NCBI GenBank assembly: GCA_944990035.1
Contig: CALYLX010000101.1
Coordinates: forward strand, 62,001-126,000
Length of the DNA stretch: 64,000 nt
Source of the DNA: Clitopilus passeckerianus
Lineage: Eukaryota; Basidiomycota; Agaricomycetes; Agaricales; Entolomataceae
Reading direction: 5' to 3'
The notes under the pieces are model-generated. The model did no database searches and was not told the DNA's origin. It worked only from the letters and a program-made list of their open reading frames with translations. The translations under genes were made by a program, and so were the position numbers. This document shows, one piece after another, positions 23,570 to 35,039 of the stretch (position 1 is its first letter; the number at the start of each line of letters is the position of its first letter).

Positions 23570-24841
23570 CTAATGAGCATTGGCCAACCTTGCTGAACGA
23601 CGAAGCATAGATGGACTAACTGGAATCCTAGACTTCCTTCCAGTCGTCATCCTTCCCGCCTTCTTCTTTCCCTTCGTAGCCTTGACCACCATAATAAATT
23701 CCTCAACTACAAATGGACTCTGCAAAACTTGGATGAATAACGGTAAGCCTCGTGCAACATGGAAGTAATTTACCTTGGGATCGTGGACACATTCGACGGG
23801 CTCGGGCTTGATGGCTGGCTTGACGCCAAAGACAACAGGCCGCTTGGCGAGGTCCAGCTAATAGTGACCGAGTTAGCGGTAGACAGAGAAGAGACTAGAC
23901 GATCCTCACCAATGCAGTGCAAGCAGCCTCCTCTATGAAAGCACGTTCGATGATCATAGTAACCTGGATAATGTTAGCCTGGACATAAACAGCGTACAAA
24001 CCATTGAGGAGGCCAGCTTCGAGGGCACCCTAGGACAGAAGTCAGGATGTGAGGAGATTGTACGGGGTATGATGCTTACCCATTTGCAGATTGCTTCACG
24101 AGCAACAAACTCAAAGACAGCACGATATCCACGAGACAAAAGCGAAACAGCGAGGGAGAAAGAGGCCTTGGCGGTGAAGGGAACGAGCAGGCTCAGGTTG
24201 AAACGAGCGATATCCGAAAGGACGACTTGGGCGAATTCGACGATGAAGGCAGTAGTAGAGGACCAAGCGACTGGAAGAGTATTAGTTGCAGCAGTGACGA
24301 ATGACTTACCATGGTCAAAGGCATCTTGAAGAATGAACTGGGATAATAGTCAGAAAGGGCGATTGACCTGACTCAAGGCGAGACTCACGCAGAAACCCAT
24401 GACCGAGAGCCCGATCCACCCCGTCAGGACCGGGGCGATCTTGCAGAGCGTCTTTGCCAGAAAAGCGATAATGGTGGTGGCGATCTTGATACAGGCGAGG
24501 GCGAAGTATCCATATAGAAACACGTAGAAGACCATGAAAGAGTAATAGACGAACAGACACTTGACCGAGAACCAATTGATGGCGGAGGAACGGTGACCGA
24601 AAGCAAAGGCGGGATGTACAGGCTGGACAAAGTAAATTATGGCACCCGCTGCAAAAGCTAGCAGGGCGATCATGGGGAGAACAAAATAAACGACGTACTT
24701 GATAGCGGGGGCACCGTCGCCGGAACACCAACCATCCTGTGCACCGCGCTGGGTTTCTTTGCTAGCCCTAGCAGAAGGGGAGGCGGGCAGCGAACCTCCA
24801 AACACAATAATGGTGGGCATGCACATCGTAATGAAGTACAT
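23570..24841 (-). CDS. Orphan multi-pass membrane protein, many exons
   Basis: Six exons (24389-24841, 24310-24337, 24080-24270, 23910-24029, 23774-23857, 23570-23719) give 341 residues. The N-terminal exon has a low-complexity hydrophilic segment then hydrophobic helices (YVVYFVLPMIALLAFAAGAI, LFVYYSFMVFYVFLYGYFAL, IATTIIAFLAKTL). A second amphipathic/hydrophobic half follows (FIVEFAQVVLSDIARFNLSL, LVPFTAKASFSLAVSLLS). The tail is basic (KATKGKKKAGRMTTGRKSR ... LRRSARLANAH). The overall plan, membrane half then charged tail over several short exons, resembles the gene at 13020 although no clear sequence match was found. Two further ATGs lie just inside the chosen start (MYFITMCMP), so the start is uncertain by a few codons. 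No family was recognised. Confidence 0.66.
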
Positions 24842-25500
24842 GTTAACAAGCAGAAAGTAATCTCAACGACGAGCGATGGGAGTACTGAAGAAAGAGAGGA
24901 CTGCAAAGTGGTAAGGTACTTATACCAAGCCCGGAGAGCTCTTCACATTTTCCCGCCAGGCGCGTTTCCGTGATTTGAAAGAGGTCGCGACGAGGTCACG
25001 TCACGTTTGAGTCTTGACGCGCTTAAGCCTAATGAACGCGTTCTTGCCCAGGCCAGGATGCTTGGCACTAGGTGCGTCAAAATGAGAGCTCATGTCAATC
25101 ATCCAGGGAAACCTCTTCGACTCGGTCTAGCTGAGCGACTGGACGATTCCTGTTCAGTTACCTTCTGAAGCCCGTGTACATTGCCTAGCCGCCTACGTTC
25201 AGTACAATGTTTTGGATTCCGTGGATGGGATGATGATGGTTCATTGTCAACCAGCTGCGTGGCTGTGCTGGTTACTTTGCGGTAGAGTTTTTCAAAGGAG
25301 AAACAACGTTTCTTGCTCATTGAACACAAGTGCTACATGTAGAGGAAAAAAGCGGAGTAAACGAATGGGTATTAACAGAAGAAAAAAAATACAACAGGTA
25401 TAGGACAGATATTAGAACGAAGGGGCCATTGCCACAGTACAAGCAAAAGGACCATGAATGGAATAGTGTAAACCAGTGAAAGGTTTCACCCTTTCTAGCT
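24842..25500. other. Intergenic
   Basis: This is the promoter of the membrane protein gene and the 3' flank of the P450 gene. Nothing was recognised. Confidence 0.4.
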
Positions 25501-27837
25501 TCAATCGTCAAGGCTGCTCTTTATCAATTCCCTTGCCCAGTCTCCTCGAGGTGTAATGGAGTACTTGTATGGCAGAGCATTCCTAAGTGGCTTCAGACCC
25601 TGTTTCTCTCCCAGCAACGAAATGTCACGTACCTGATTAATCCGCTCGTGAACTTGGGTTCAGGCTTATCGCCGTCACACCCAATATCGAACGTCTGAAC
25701 CAAACTTGCAATAGTAAGGAATATCTGTGCATCTGCGAGATGTCGACCAGGGCAGACTCTGCGACCATATCCGAATGTGGCTGATAGCGGGTCAGAGGGG
25801 CTGAAGTCCGGCGCGACGGGCTTGTCGCTGTGGGCAGATAGAAAACGATCGGGGTTGAAAACGTCTGGGTCGGGATATGTTTGAGGATCGTGGAGGATAT
25901 TCCTTTAACAAGAAAAGTCAGCGATTAATCTAAAGCAGTTCAAGTGTCCGAGCCTAACCATGTATTGCCAATGATGACGGTGCCTTTGGGAATGAAGTAA
26001 CCTCTATACTCGTCGTCGGCAGTGACCATGTGTGGAAGACCTGAGAAAATGGGTCATAGGGTGAATACATAAAGGAGCATAGCAGCCTACCTAGAGGTGC
26101 AACAGGCGCCCATCTATGACATGTTATCAGCCAGATTCTCAATGCGAAGCAAAACATCCTCACCTGAGAACTTCTTTAACGATTGCGCCGATGTAAGGAA
26201 GCTCCTTCCTATCCGAGAACTCAGGCAGCCGGTCATGACCAATAACGCGGTCAACCTCTTCTTGAGCCTTGACGAGCACTTCTGGATGGAGGATGACCGC
26301 CAAAACAAATGAGGCGAGGGCGGACATTGTCTATGATTCGTGGATGAAGGTTCAGTTTCGACTCAGGATACAGTCGAAGAACATCTTACACTCTCAGTCC
26401 CGGCTGAAGGATTCAGACATCAGTACAAGGATGGGGTCGAAGAGGCAGGGTCACTAACCAGCGTAGGACATCCCAGCAGCCTTCTTTACGACCTCCATTT
26501 GCTCTTCAAACTCTGTATCCGATTTGGTGCTCATTTCCAGTTCCCCAGCCAGATTAGAGACGAAGCATGGTGTTGCCCTGCCTTCCTTCTAATATTGGAT
26601 CCAGAAGAGGTTTAGTGCCGGTACGAATAGCCAACCTCAAGTCACGTACATATGCTTGCCTTGAGGCATCATAGGGTGCATCACGCATCTCATATACGGC
26701 GTCTTTCCACTCCTTAGCCTTGCGCTGGAAGCCAGCTCCGGGAACCCATTCACTGCGGATGGCGGAAATGAGGCCCTAATCGTCTTGTTATGATATTCGG
26801 ACTTACGGGACATGCTTCACTGTAGCCGGCGGCCGGAGGTCAGCACAGGAGGGTTCGATAGAGGAAAGGATAACTTACAGGCAGGGATAAGGTCAACCAA
26901 GAATGCTCCTGGATTAGCTGCTTCCGCCATGCCTGCCAATGCCTTCTCAGCGATAGAAATATATCTATCGTTCTTGTCCTTGATCTTCAGCCCATATGTG
27001 ACATTCATGATCATGCTCGCAGCATTACTAGGGTCGAACGCGATCAGTCTCAGACGAATGATCTCAACTGAGGGCCGTGCTCACTGTCTGAGATGTTCGA
27101 AGAGATCGTTGGGTGTCGCAAGGAGTCGTCTGAGAAGGGCATGTGCTTCCTTGCGCTGGATTGGCCAATGGATCGGGCTAGCAGTATGTGAGAACTGTCG
27201 GTAGAACATCCTGCGATGGATCTTCCACTGTTCACCTGAGAGAAATACAAAACATGAGGACTTGATTCAAACGGGCACAGCGGCCGGAATGACAGCATGA
27301 CGTACCATAACGCATGTGGCCGATCGTCCATTCCCAACCCATCCTAATGAAAAAGAGGCGTTTCAGCGCCAATCCTTTCTACAACCGATCAATAATTAAG
27401 GCCAACGCACAACTCATGAAGCATAGGTGAATGGGTCCGGTCTGAGTAGTTTGCCGAACGCTTTTCGAACAGATCGTTCGCCGCTTGGTGTGAATTGACA
27501 AAGAGGAGGTTGGTGCCGAGCACGCTCAGAAACACGAGGTCACCTGATAAAGTTTGAGCAAAAGTCTAGGCAAGGGTAGATGAAATGCCGAGATGAACTC
27601 ACCATATTTCTTTGCTAAAGCGCCGTACACTTCTATTTCATTCTCTTTTGCAAGATCGAGGAGGTTCCCTATGACTGGACGACGAGGAGGCCCTGGCGGA
27701 ACAGGGAGTCCATGAGGATTAGCTTTAGCCTGGTCTCTGCGACGTTTGTAGAGGAGTCCAAGGATGCAAAGAGAGAGCCCAGCAATAGCAAAGCCGCCAG
27801 GTGACGGAAATTCCGATGGTACGGTAGGAATCCACAT
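25501..27837 (-). CDS. Cytochrome P450 monooxygenase
   Basis: Fourteen exons (27603-27837, 27414-27543, 27306-27343, 27085-27235, 26879-27027, 26807-26819, 26650-26752, 26459-26588, 26390-26403, 26164-26330, 26091-26113, 25959-26040, 25633-25902, 25501-25582) sum to an unbroken 528-residue frame. An N-terminal membrane anchor (FAIAGLSLCILGLLY) precedes the hinge LPVPPGPPRRPVIGN. The helix C region has WEWTIGHMRYGEQWKIHRRMF, helix I has AGTEST, helix K the ExxR pair in KEVLRW, then NPDRF, and the heme loop FGYGRRVCPGRH with the Cys ligand. All catalytic landmarks are intact. Two exons are only 13 and 14 nt; the 14-nt one encodes the core of the oxygen-binding groove. The family is the agaric type often named O-methylsterigmatocystin oxidoreductase-like; the substrate is unknown. 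No other biosynthetic genes sit next to it. Confidence 0.95.
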
Positions 27838-30440
27838 GACTCAAGAAGGAAGTGGACGGGGAGTAAGAGGTGTTGGTGTATCGGTCGGGCTGATGTGACT
27901 CGCGTTTATATATTGTGCAAGTGAATAGGGTGTGGCCAACTGCATACATAGGTGAAGCGGGCGTGTAAACCTTTGTGAAATCGTCAGATCTAGCCCAGTA
28001 GGGTTTGGATAGGCGTGGACTAACCTGCGGACTATCCTCGATGCAGTTGCCGGGCCAATAACAACACGGCCAGGTGATTTCGACACAATTGTTCTCAATC
28101 TACAATGTCAGGGTAGCTGTCAGATTGGGTATACCGAGATACTCCACGCCGGCGCCTGGGAGCAACTTGTTCGGTTTAACTGCAGACTGGTGGTGACCTC
28201 AATGCGCAAGGTGACCAAGTTGGGCCAGGGAAGATAGAATTGAGATAAAACAAAGCCGACATGCCTTTGACAGCGTGTTATAAGGATTTGTTCAAGGTGG
28301 TGTGAATCCAGCTGCCGGAGCGGCGCCAGTTTATGTAACATGCCTCATAACTGCTCATGATCGGATGGTGGATACGGAAACTATACTGCCTCTCAACACT
28401 GTGAGACAGAGATTTTCGTTCCAGCGGGGAAAGGAAACCTCGGTCAACAACCATGTGAAGTCAATCGTGGCGTATCAGTTTCATGCAGGCTAGACAGTTT
28501 TCGGAAAATCTCCATTCAATGGCCAAGTTCACAAGTAGTTATTTCCCTAAATTTCGTTGCAATTGTGTCGGTCCAACTTTTCGCTGAATTCCGAGCTTGA
28601 GATCTGCAGATGACGGGTCCCAGCAGGGACAGAGCTTAAATTTGCCGCTGCAGTTCCCAAGCAAAGTTGTGAAGCAACGGGAGAAGGGAACCTCGGTTTC
28701 TTTGAGAGGTGATTGTGACAGAATGCTGCAGGGCAAACACGGTTTGTCATTCCACGTGCGCGTTACATTCTGTCATAAGCTGCCTGATTGGGGCAGCCTG
28801 TCCGCCAAAAACGGGAACAATAAGGTTGACTCAATTCATCATGGTGCCAATTCTGCATTTCAATCTTCAGTTTCTGACTAGCCTACTTGATCTTGTCGAC
28901 TTCGGGCTTAGAATTTGCTCCAAACGGCTCTCGCTGCCGATATACCCAGGCCTTGATAGAAATGATTCACCCCCAACTTACGGAGAGAAATTTGCCAAAT
29001 TCGAAGATGCCAATTGAAATTCATTGCTATCTATATCTGACATATAACCTTTCCAGTACCTTAGTCGGCCTCCAATGCAATGAACGACGTACTCCACAAC
29101 TTTGCTTCAACAGAGGATAAGAACAAGAGAGCGCGAGAACGAATACCCAGTCGATGGCAAACACAATAGAAAACTATCCGTTCGGGTTCTTGCCAATACA
29201 GGAAGGAATACATCGATAAGAGCTTTCCAGAACAACTGACGTCGTTGGCACAAGGATTCAAAGTTCGGAAAGCAACACCGGAGGCAAGCTGGAAGTTCGG
29301 ACCGTTAGTTTCCTTGACATAAAGTGTCGATAGATGGCCGAGATGAAGCAGGGTGATTTGTGGATCTGGTGGAATCTAGCATGTTTATTGTCTTTCGGCC
29401 AAGTGGGAATGATGCCCGTAACCGATATATTCAAGCCACCAGGTTGAGAGATCTCGGAAGGATCTGGGCAACCTCGAAGACTGGATTCGGAAACGCCAAT
29501 GTGGTCAGGCCTGTCCCCCACCAATTGACAACATCCATCTCTCGAGAGTCGACTACACAGCGCCGGTGCCGTGACCAGTACTGTCTAAATTCAATCTATA
29601 TTCCGAGTTCTATCTTTAGATAGGAGGAGGTCTGTCTGTTGGACAGTGGGCTCAGTAGATCTGTGTACCGGATCTTATACGTGAGAGAATCCATCCTTAT
29701 GGGGACTCAAGCCGGTTTAAAAGGCTATACTTGATGATCTCAAGTGGGGCATCAGTCCGGAGCTTCCAAAAAGAGCAATATTCCAGCATGATGCCGGCGC
29801 GCCAAAGGCCGATGGCCCACTGGACAAACCTCCAGTTCGAGAAGTTTAGAGTTCGTCAGTATTTTGAAGGGTTTTATCAATTGATGATGCGTCGAGGGTC
29901 TTGCTGGAGTAGCATGTTTCCACCTTGATCGAGGTTGTTGGAAGAGAAGCCTCGTTCTTGGCCTCGGTCACAATAAGTCTTTCAATTTCCTTGCTGATGA
30001 GGTACTGAATTTTCGGTATGCGCGGGTATAGTTTGCTCAAGACTCAAAGGCTTCAAGTTATTTAGTGAAAATCCATATTTACCCTTTGATTCCATGCCAT
30101 GCGTGACCTCGAAGTTTCAGAATCAAATGATGACAGTATCATATTCCAACTCTACCGTGTATTTTGAGGTGCATTTTGTAGCCCCCAATTGTAGCCTCGC
30201 AACATCTACTTGAATTTGAACGTCACGGATTGCTCTCATGGAACTCGGATTCAGCTGTGCGAAGCAACGGCGCATCGGTGACAAAGTACAAAATTGTAGT
30301 CTATGGCAAGAACACTCTTGCATTATGGTTCGTTATCAACTCCGTAGGTATTGCGTCAAATGCGTCATGGATTGACTTGGTCAGGGACTTGCCTGGGTAT
30401 AGAGATATCAGCCAATTTGAATGTACTTTGTTGAGGTGGC
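27838..30440. other. Gene-poor region
   Basis: About 2.6 kb without a credible gene. Short frames on both strands (for example 28597-28881, 29360-29623, 29731-29928) show no domain and no splice continuity. A motif AAGGRAACCTCGGT occurs near 28432 and 28685 in similar surroundings, a possible short duplication. It may hold decayed transposon or gene relics, but none can be named. Confidence 0.4.
27905..27912 (-). promoter_or_regulatory. TATA box of the P450 gene
   Basis: The minus strand reads TATATAAA about 68 nt upstream of the ATG at 27837, at a usual core-promoter distance. Confidence 0.5.
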
Positions 30441-31274
30441 TTACGCTCGTTGTGCCAGAATTTCTAAGCGCCTTCTTCTCGATTCACCCTTGTCGTTGAG
30501 AGGAAGGCCAAGAAAACGTCGTTCAATAAAAGGCCTGTTTGCAGGATCTATTTCTTTCAGCACCTTCCGAAACGATGGTAGAAGCTCCTCGGAGCCGTCC
30601 TCATTCGTTCGGAAGCGCTTTCCTTTATCAGAAAGCGTGTAGAGTATTAGATACCCGATATATATTCTAAGTTCGCTGCGCCTTTTGGAGTGGGAACGAC
30701 CATCAGGTGGTGTAAGATATGTTGAGGAAAGGCTATCAAGAAAGGCAAAAATCGTTGGGAACCGAACATCGCAGAATGACGAGTCAAGTGGCGGGCAGTG
30801 CCCAATGGTTCGGGTGGTGTCCTGGATTTGAAATTCAAAGGAGGCAGGGTGTATAAGGACGTCTTGTAGATTGACCGCATACAATAGCTTGAGTTGCTCT
30901 TGCGCAGGGTTGAGTAGGGAGTTGCTTTCCAGAGGCTTTGCTCGAAGATAAACAGCCTGAAGGTACGCGTGCGATGCCTTGGTGTCAACACATTTCCATT
31001 CCATGAGAACTTTATGCTCGTCAAGCGAAGCCGTGTCGAAAAGATGAGTTGAGAGAACTGCATCTCTAGCCTGTGTAAGCAAGGCGTCGGGTACAAGGAG
31101 CTGTAAGGTGAAGAGCATTGTCGGGACGCGATGTGCAAAGGAGAGAGCGTCCTCGGCCCAGACGACGCATGGTACGGAGGCCCGTGTGATGGCCAAGGCG
31201 GGCAAAAGGCGGATACTTTGATGATAGACTGGACAGGGCGGTTCGTCATCTTTAGTGTAGTAATATATTCCCAT
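30441..31274 (-). CDS. Orphan fungal protein, 277 residues
   Basis: A single open frame starts with ATG at 31274 and gives 277 residues. It is globular in composition: hydrophobic N-terminal half (SIRLLPALAITRASVPCVVWAEDALSFAHR interrupted by polar loops), a central segment with MEWKCVDTKASHAYLQAVYLRA, and a basic C-terminal end (ERRFLGLPLNDKGESRRRR). Typical coding character and length speak for a real gene, although it sits in a gene-poor area and could be a chance survivor of a larger one. No catalytic motif, signal peptide or transmembrane helix is clear. I do not recognise the family. Confidence 0.6.
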   Translation of the reverse strand: MGIYYYTKDDEPPCPVYHQSIRLLPALAITRASVPCVVWAEDALSFAHRVPTMLFTLQLLVPDALLTQARDAVLSTHLFDTASLDEHKVLMEWKCVDTKASHAYLQAVYLRAKPLESNSLLNPAQEQLKLLYAVNLQDVLIHPASFEFQIQDTTRTIGHCPPLDSSFCDVRFPTIFAFLDSLSSTYLTPPDGRSHSKRRSELRIYIGYLILYTLSDKGKRFRTNEDGSEELLPSFRKVLKEIDPANRPFIERRFLGLPLNDKGESRRRRLEILAQRA

Positions 31275-32747
31275 GTCGAAGTTCAGTGCGAGTTCATATT
31301 ATTACCCAACGCGTCCAAAACGCGTCAATAAATACCTGTTACCTGAAACTTCTGGCGTGACGCGGTGATTACAAAGCTATGTCACCCGGCCGTCCTTTTT
31401 GCGAGGAGGAAACCCCTATCTGGTTGAGGAATACGGAAGGCCTATAACTGGCCGAAAGTCTATCGGCGATGTCACGGTGTCCGATGAGCAGAGGATGATT
31501 GCTGCTTGCATCGTGCACTTCACTTGATATGAAAACCTTCAGGAAGTAACATCACATCGTCAGTGCTCAAAGTTGGGCATATGCCATTTCTTGGTCATTT
31601 CCCCAGGTCACGAAAGTAAGAGTGAAACTGTCACCAACTTCCCCACGATCAATCTCAAACAGAGAGGGCTGCTCCACCCCGGTCTACACCCAACAAAATC
31701 ATCCTGCAGAGCCCACTCCTCCAATCTACGTGCTCTCAGATGCCCATTCGGTGAGTTACTAGATGGGTGGTCTGTGGAGTGTCATATCGTTATTATCAGC
31801 ACCATGATTGCAGCGAGTTCTGCGTTCATAATTACTCTAAGAAAAGCCTAAGCCGAAGAGGTTTCAAAGAAAATCAATACCGGGTAGGGGAGGCAGAGAT
31901 GGGGGTGAAAATGCGAAGATGCGAATACTCACGACACTCTATCCAACCCACACCCACCTCCAACATCTTCCCACTTTCACTCACCCTTCTCTTGGCGTCA
32001 CCGGCCGCCTTCGTATCCGAGCCTATTGATACGCCTAGAACATTATCACAGAAGGCCATAGACCGTGTCTTCCATAGCCACATCTCGGCGTTGGGCTATC
32101 ATGGACATAATTGGATTGTCATTTGTTTTGGATGAGGAAGAGGAGGGAGGTGGGGACGAAGGCGAGGAGAAGGAAAAGGATGAAGAACCCAATCGGTCAG
32201 CAGCTCCTCATATACATACCCCACACGGGTATAACCCTCACCGGCTCTCTCAGCCCCACCTCCAGCTTCCAAGTCTCCAGCTCGTACCATATATGTACAT
32301 TGTAATGATGGCACTTTAGACTAACTCCAAAAACGCACGAATTCCGAAAGGACCTGAACATGGATATCACTGAACTGATGTTTTCAAGAATAATAATACA
32401 ACAATTATGCTACATAGACGTGTATGATGGAACACGCAGAAGAAAGGTATGATAATGATAATGCGGAGGTATAATTACGTGGATGCGGGTATCATAACGG
32501 GAGGAAAGCTTAACAAAGATGCATTGGAGAACACGACAAGAGCGAAAACAAGTGAAGGCAACTGGATGCACGACGAGCAAAGAATACCAGGCCACAACGA
32601 GCAAGAGGTAATGGTCTTGAATGGAGACATGATAACGAAGCAGAGAAACTTGCAAGTTGCGAAGAATAACAATAACAGTGTCCACCCGTTCAAGTCGACC
32701 ACGAGCGATATACTTGAATCATGAACTCAGAAAGGTCGGTGTTCAGA
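31275..32747. other. Intergenic, about 1.5 kb
   Basis: This separates two minus-strand orphan genes. Frames at 31573-31851 and 32065-32319 lack domains. It contains purine-rich stretches (32130-32190) and A/T-rich 3'-UTR-like sequence near 32390-32470. Confidence 0.4.
31309..31325 (-). promoter_or_regulatory. Two ACGCGT boxes
   Basis: Two copies of ACGCGT (31309-31314 and 31320-31325) sit 35-51 nt upstream of the ATG at 31274. ACGCGT is the MluI cell-cycle box bound by MBF-type factors at G1/S genes in other fungi. Relevance here is inferred. Confidence 0.4.
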
Positions 32748-35035
32748 TCACAAGAAGTCCTCGGCCTTGGGCCTGATGCGTTCTTGACTTGAAGGCTCCA
32801 ATTGCTCCGTAACCTTGGGCTGCTTGACAGGCGGGGGTTCTGTAGAGGATTGTCCAGGATTGTTGCTGGTTTCTCTTCTTCTCTTTGTTTTGAATAACGG
32901 ACTGAGAAGACGGAGGAATGTTGTGACACGTTTGTTGCGAGTGGGACAATCTTGGGTCGGAGTCCTGGGACTGTGACTGCTCTGAGCATTCGGACCCTCA
33001 GGTAGCTCGGTAGGAAGATGTGCGCGGCTTGATGAAGAAAACGGAGATGATCCCAAATCCACATCCTTCAGCCCAAGGCCTTGTCCTAAGGGGGGTTGTT
33101 GACCTCCGAAAACGCCAGGAACTACTTGCTGACCAGCAGGCGCGCCACTAGCATTTGATGGGCTGTTGCCCAACGAACGAGAACGTGGCGTCCAGAGGTG
33201 AGTCATGCCTGTTTTGAACCGTGACCAACGAGGGCTGAGACTGGTAAAGCGCTCCTTGATAGACTTGATTACGGGGGATGAAGCCGCAGGGGTGTTGGGT
33301 TTGTTCTTGTCATCCTTCGGGGTTTCAAAGACTTTCTCAGTAAGCGGAGTGGGGACAGCAGAAACAAAGTGGTCAGGAGGAGTTTGAAGAACGGGAGTCG
33401 ACGGAAAACACGGTCCATCGTTACTGAAGGAAGGCATCATCAGCGCCAATCATTCGAAGAAGGGCAAATTCGAAGCAACGCATACCTTGCACCAAGAGCA
33501 TTTGCACTTCTGAGGTATTCAATGTACTCGCGTGTTGCCCACTCCATCAACTTGTGGATAACATCCCGGTCTGTGCAAGCCTCATGAGCGAGGTATACAA
33601 AAAACTTGTAAGCCTCGGCTGCCGGCTGTTCATTAGCGCTCCATCCATTCTCAACCTCGCCCGGGACGAGGAAGCCATTCTTTCTCAGTTTTGATGCGCA
33701 TGTCGCATTCGATCTTAATATTGAAATGGCTGTCTAGAGTAATTCGTAAGGAATCAAGCATATATCCAAATGTATGCGTTACTCACATCCCGGGCGGACT
33801 CGTCGACCGATGGCCAGTCGGTAGCATTGTTGGCGACGCTTTCCAAAGCCATGGCAAGAACATTATCTCCGGCGGACACGCCGAAGTCGTATTCATTCTG
33901 CCAGGCCCACGTATGTCGGACTGGTGATTCCGATAATCTTTCGAATGGAGGGTAGTTGCTTTTACCATCCTGTGTCGGAAATCCAATCTGAACAGCGCCT
34001 TCTGGTACAGTGTTATCGGAGGAGCGGGAAATCAGAGCGGAGATTAGGTCCGTTCCCACCAGAGATATCTCCTCAAACACAACGTCGTAAGGGCTATATG
34101 CGTGACTGATGAGAAACATATCAAGTGATTCGGGTAGCAATAAACTCACATTTCGTCGAGATTCGCCTCAAACGGATCAAATAACGCGAAGAGAATAATC
34201 TGGTCGTCACCGTCCCGCCATCGAATGGCCATGAATCGCTCTAGTGCAATGAAAAAGGTATCGAAAGACGTTTGAGCATCAAGGTCAATGTTATGCATGA
34301 TTTTCCGTAGGCTGTCGGATTGCTTGAGGTGCTTGCTAGCTTTCTAGGTAAACGGGAACAAAGTGCCTGTACGTGAGCATCTTAAATGCCTTGAGAGAAA
34401 TCGTACTGACTGCTCGCCAGGCTTTGGACCGCGCAGGGAAGCGGGAGCCGACATATCGCTCGACGCAAAGCCCATATATCAAGTGTCCGAGTTCTGCTAA
34501 CTTTGTGGGTCTGCAATTAGTCGAGGTTGTCGGTGTTTGACAGATTTCGTGCACAAGGTCGGTGAGGCGGCCAATATAGGCTGGAGTTTCGCTTTCTCTA
34601 TCCGTCGGCCGAGGTGGTGAGGATACAAAACCGTTGTCCATTACAGGGCTTGGCTTAAATATTGCCTTCGAAGTCTGGCTAGCAAATGAAAGCTTGAGAT
34701 GAGCGTACTTGTCAAACGGTTTGAAGAGTGCAAGTGATTTGAGCGGAGTCTGAAGTTGGAATCTTAGAGTTCTGGCAAAATCCGGGGGTCCCCCGCCGAT
34801 TAGAGGAAGAAAACTCCGTATCACACTATCATCCCACTCTGTGTACAATGCTGTGATGTGTAGGAAGAAAGTTGTTTGAGTACTGAGTATTCATGAAACC
34901 GGAGATCGCAACTAATGTCCTGTCCCGCAGCCCTATTCAAAGGCACACTCTGATCATGATCACGCTGTGAGATAAGCAAAATTAGAAAAAGGCAACAGCA
35001 GTTGATCACAGTAGGCTTGTATACCTGCAAGCCAT
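32748..35035 (-). CDS. Orphan protein with globular N-half and disordered basic tail
   Basis: Six exons fit one frame (35025-35035, 34411-34882, 34150-34343, 33787-34093, 33486-33733, 32748-33423), 635 residues. Later splices are strong (for example AT|GTGAGT, AG|GTATGC). The 11-nt first exon is inferred because no in-frame ATG exists in exon 2; ATGGCTTGCAG joined to the acceptor before 34882 restores frame. The first 410 residues look globular and mostly helical (YTEWDDSVIRSFLPLIGGG, FIALERFMAIRWRDGDDQII, LFALFDPFEANLDE); the rest is Ser/Pro/Thr-rich with basic clusters (FLRLLSPLFKTKRRR). No known domain was recognised. It might be an accessory family of agarics. The start codon lies within 5 bp of the tandem repeat array at 35040. 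Confidence 0.6.
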
Positions 35036-35039
35036 TGAG

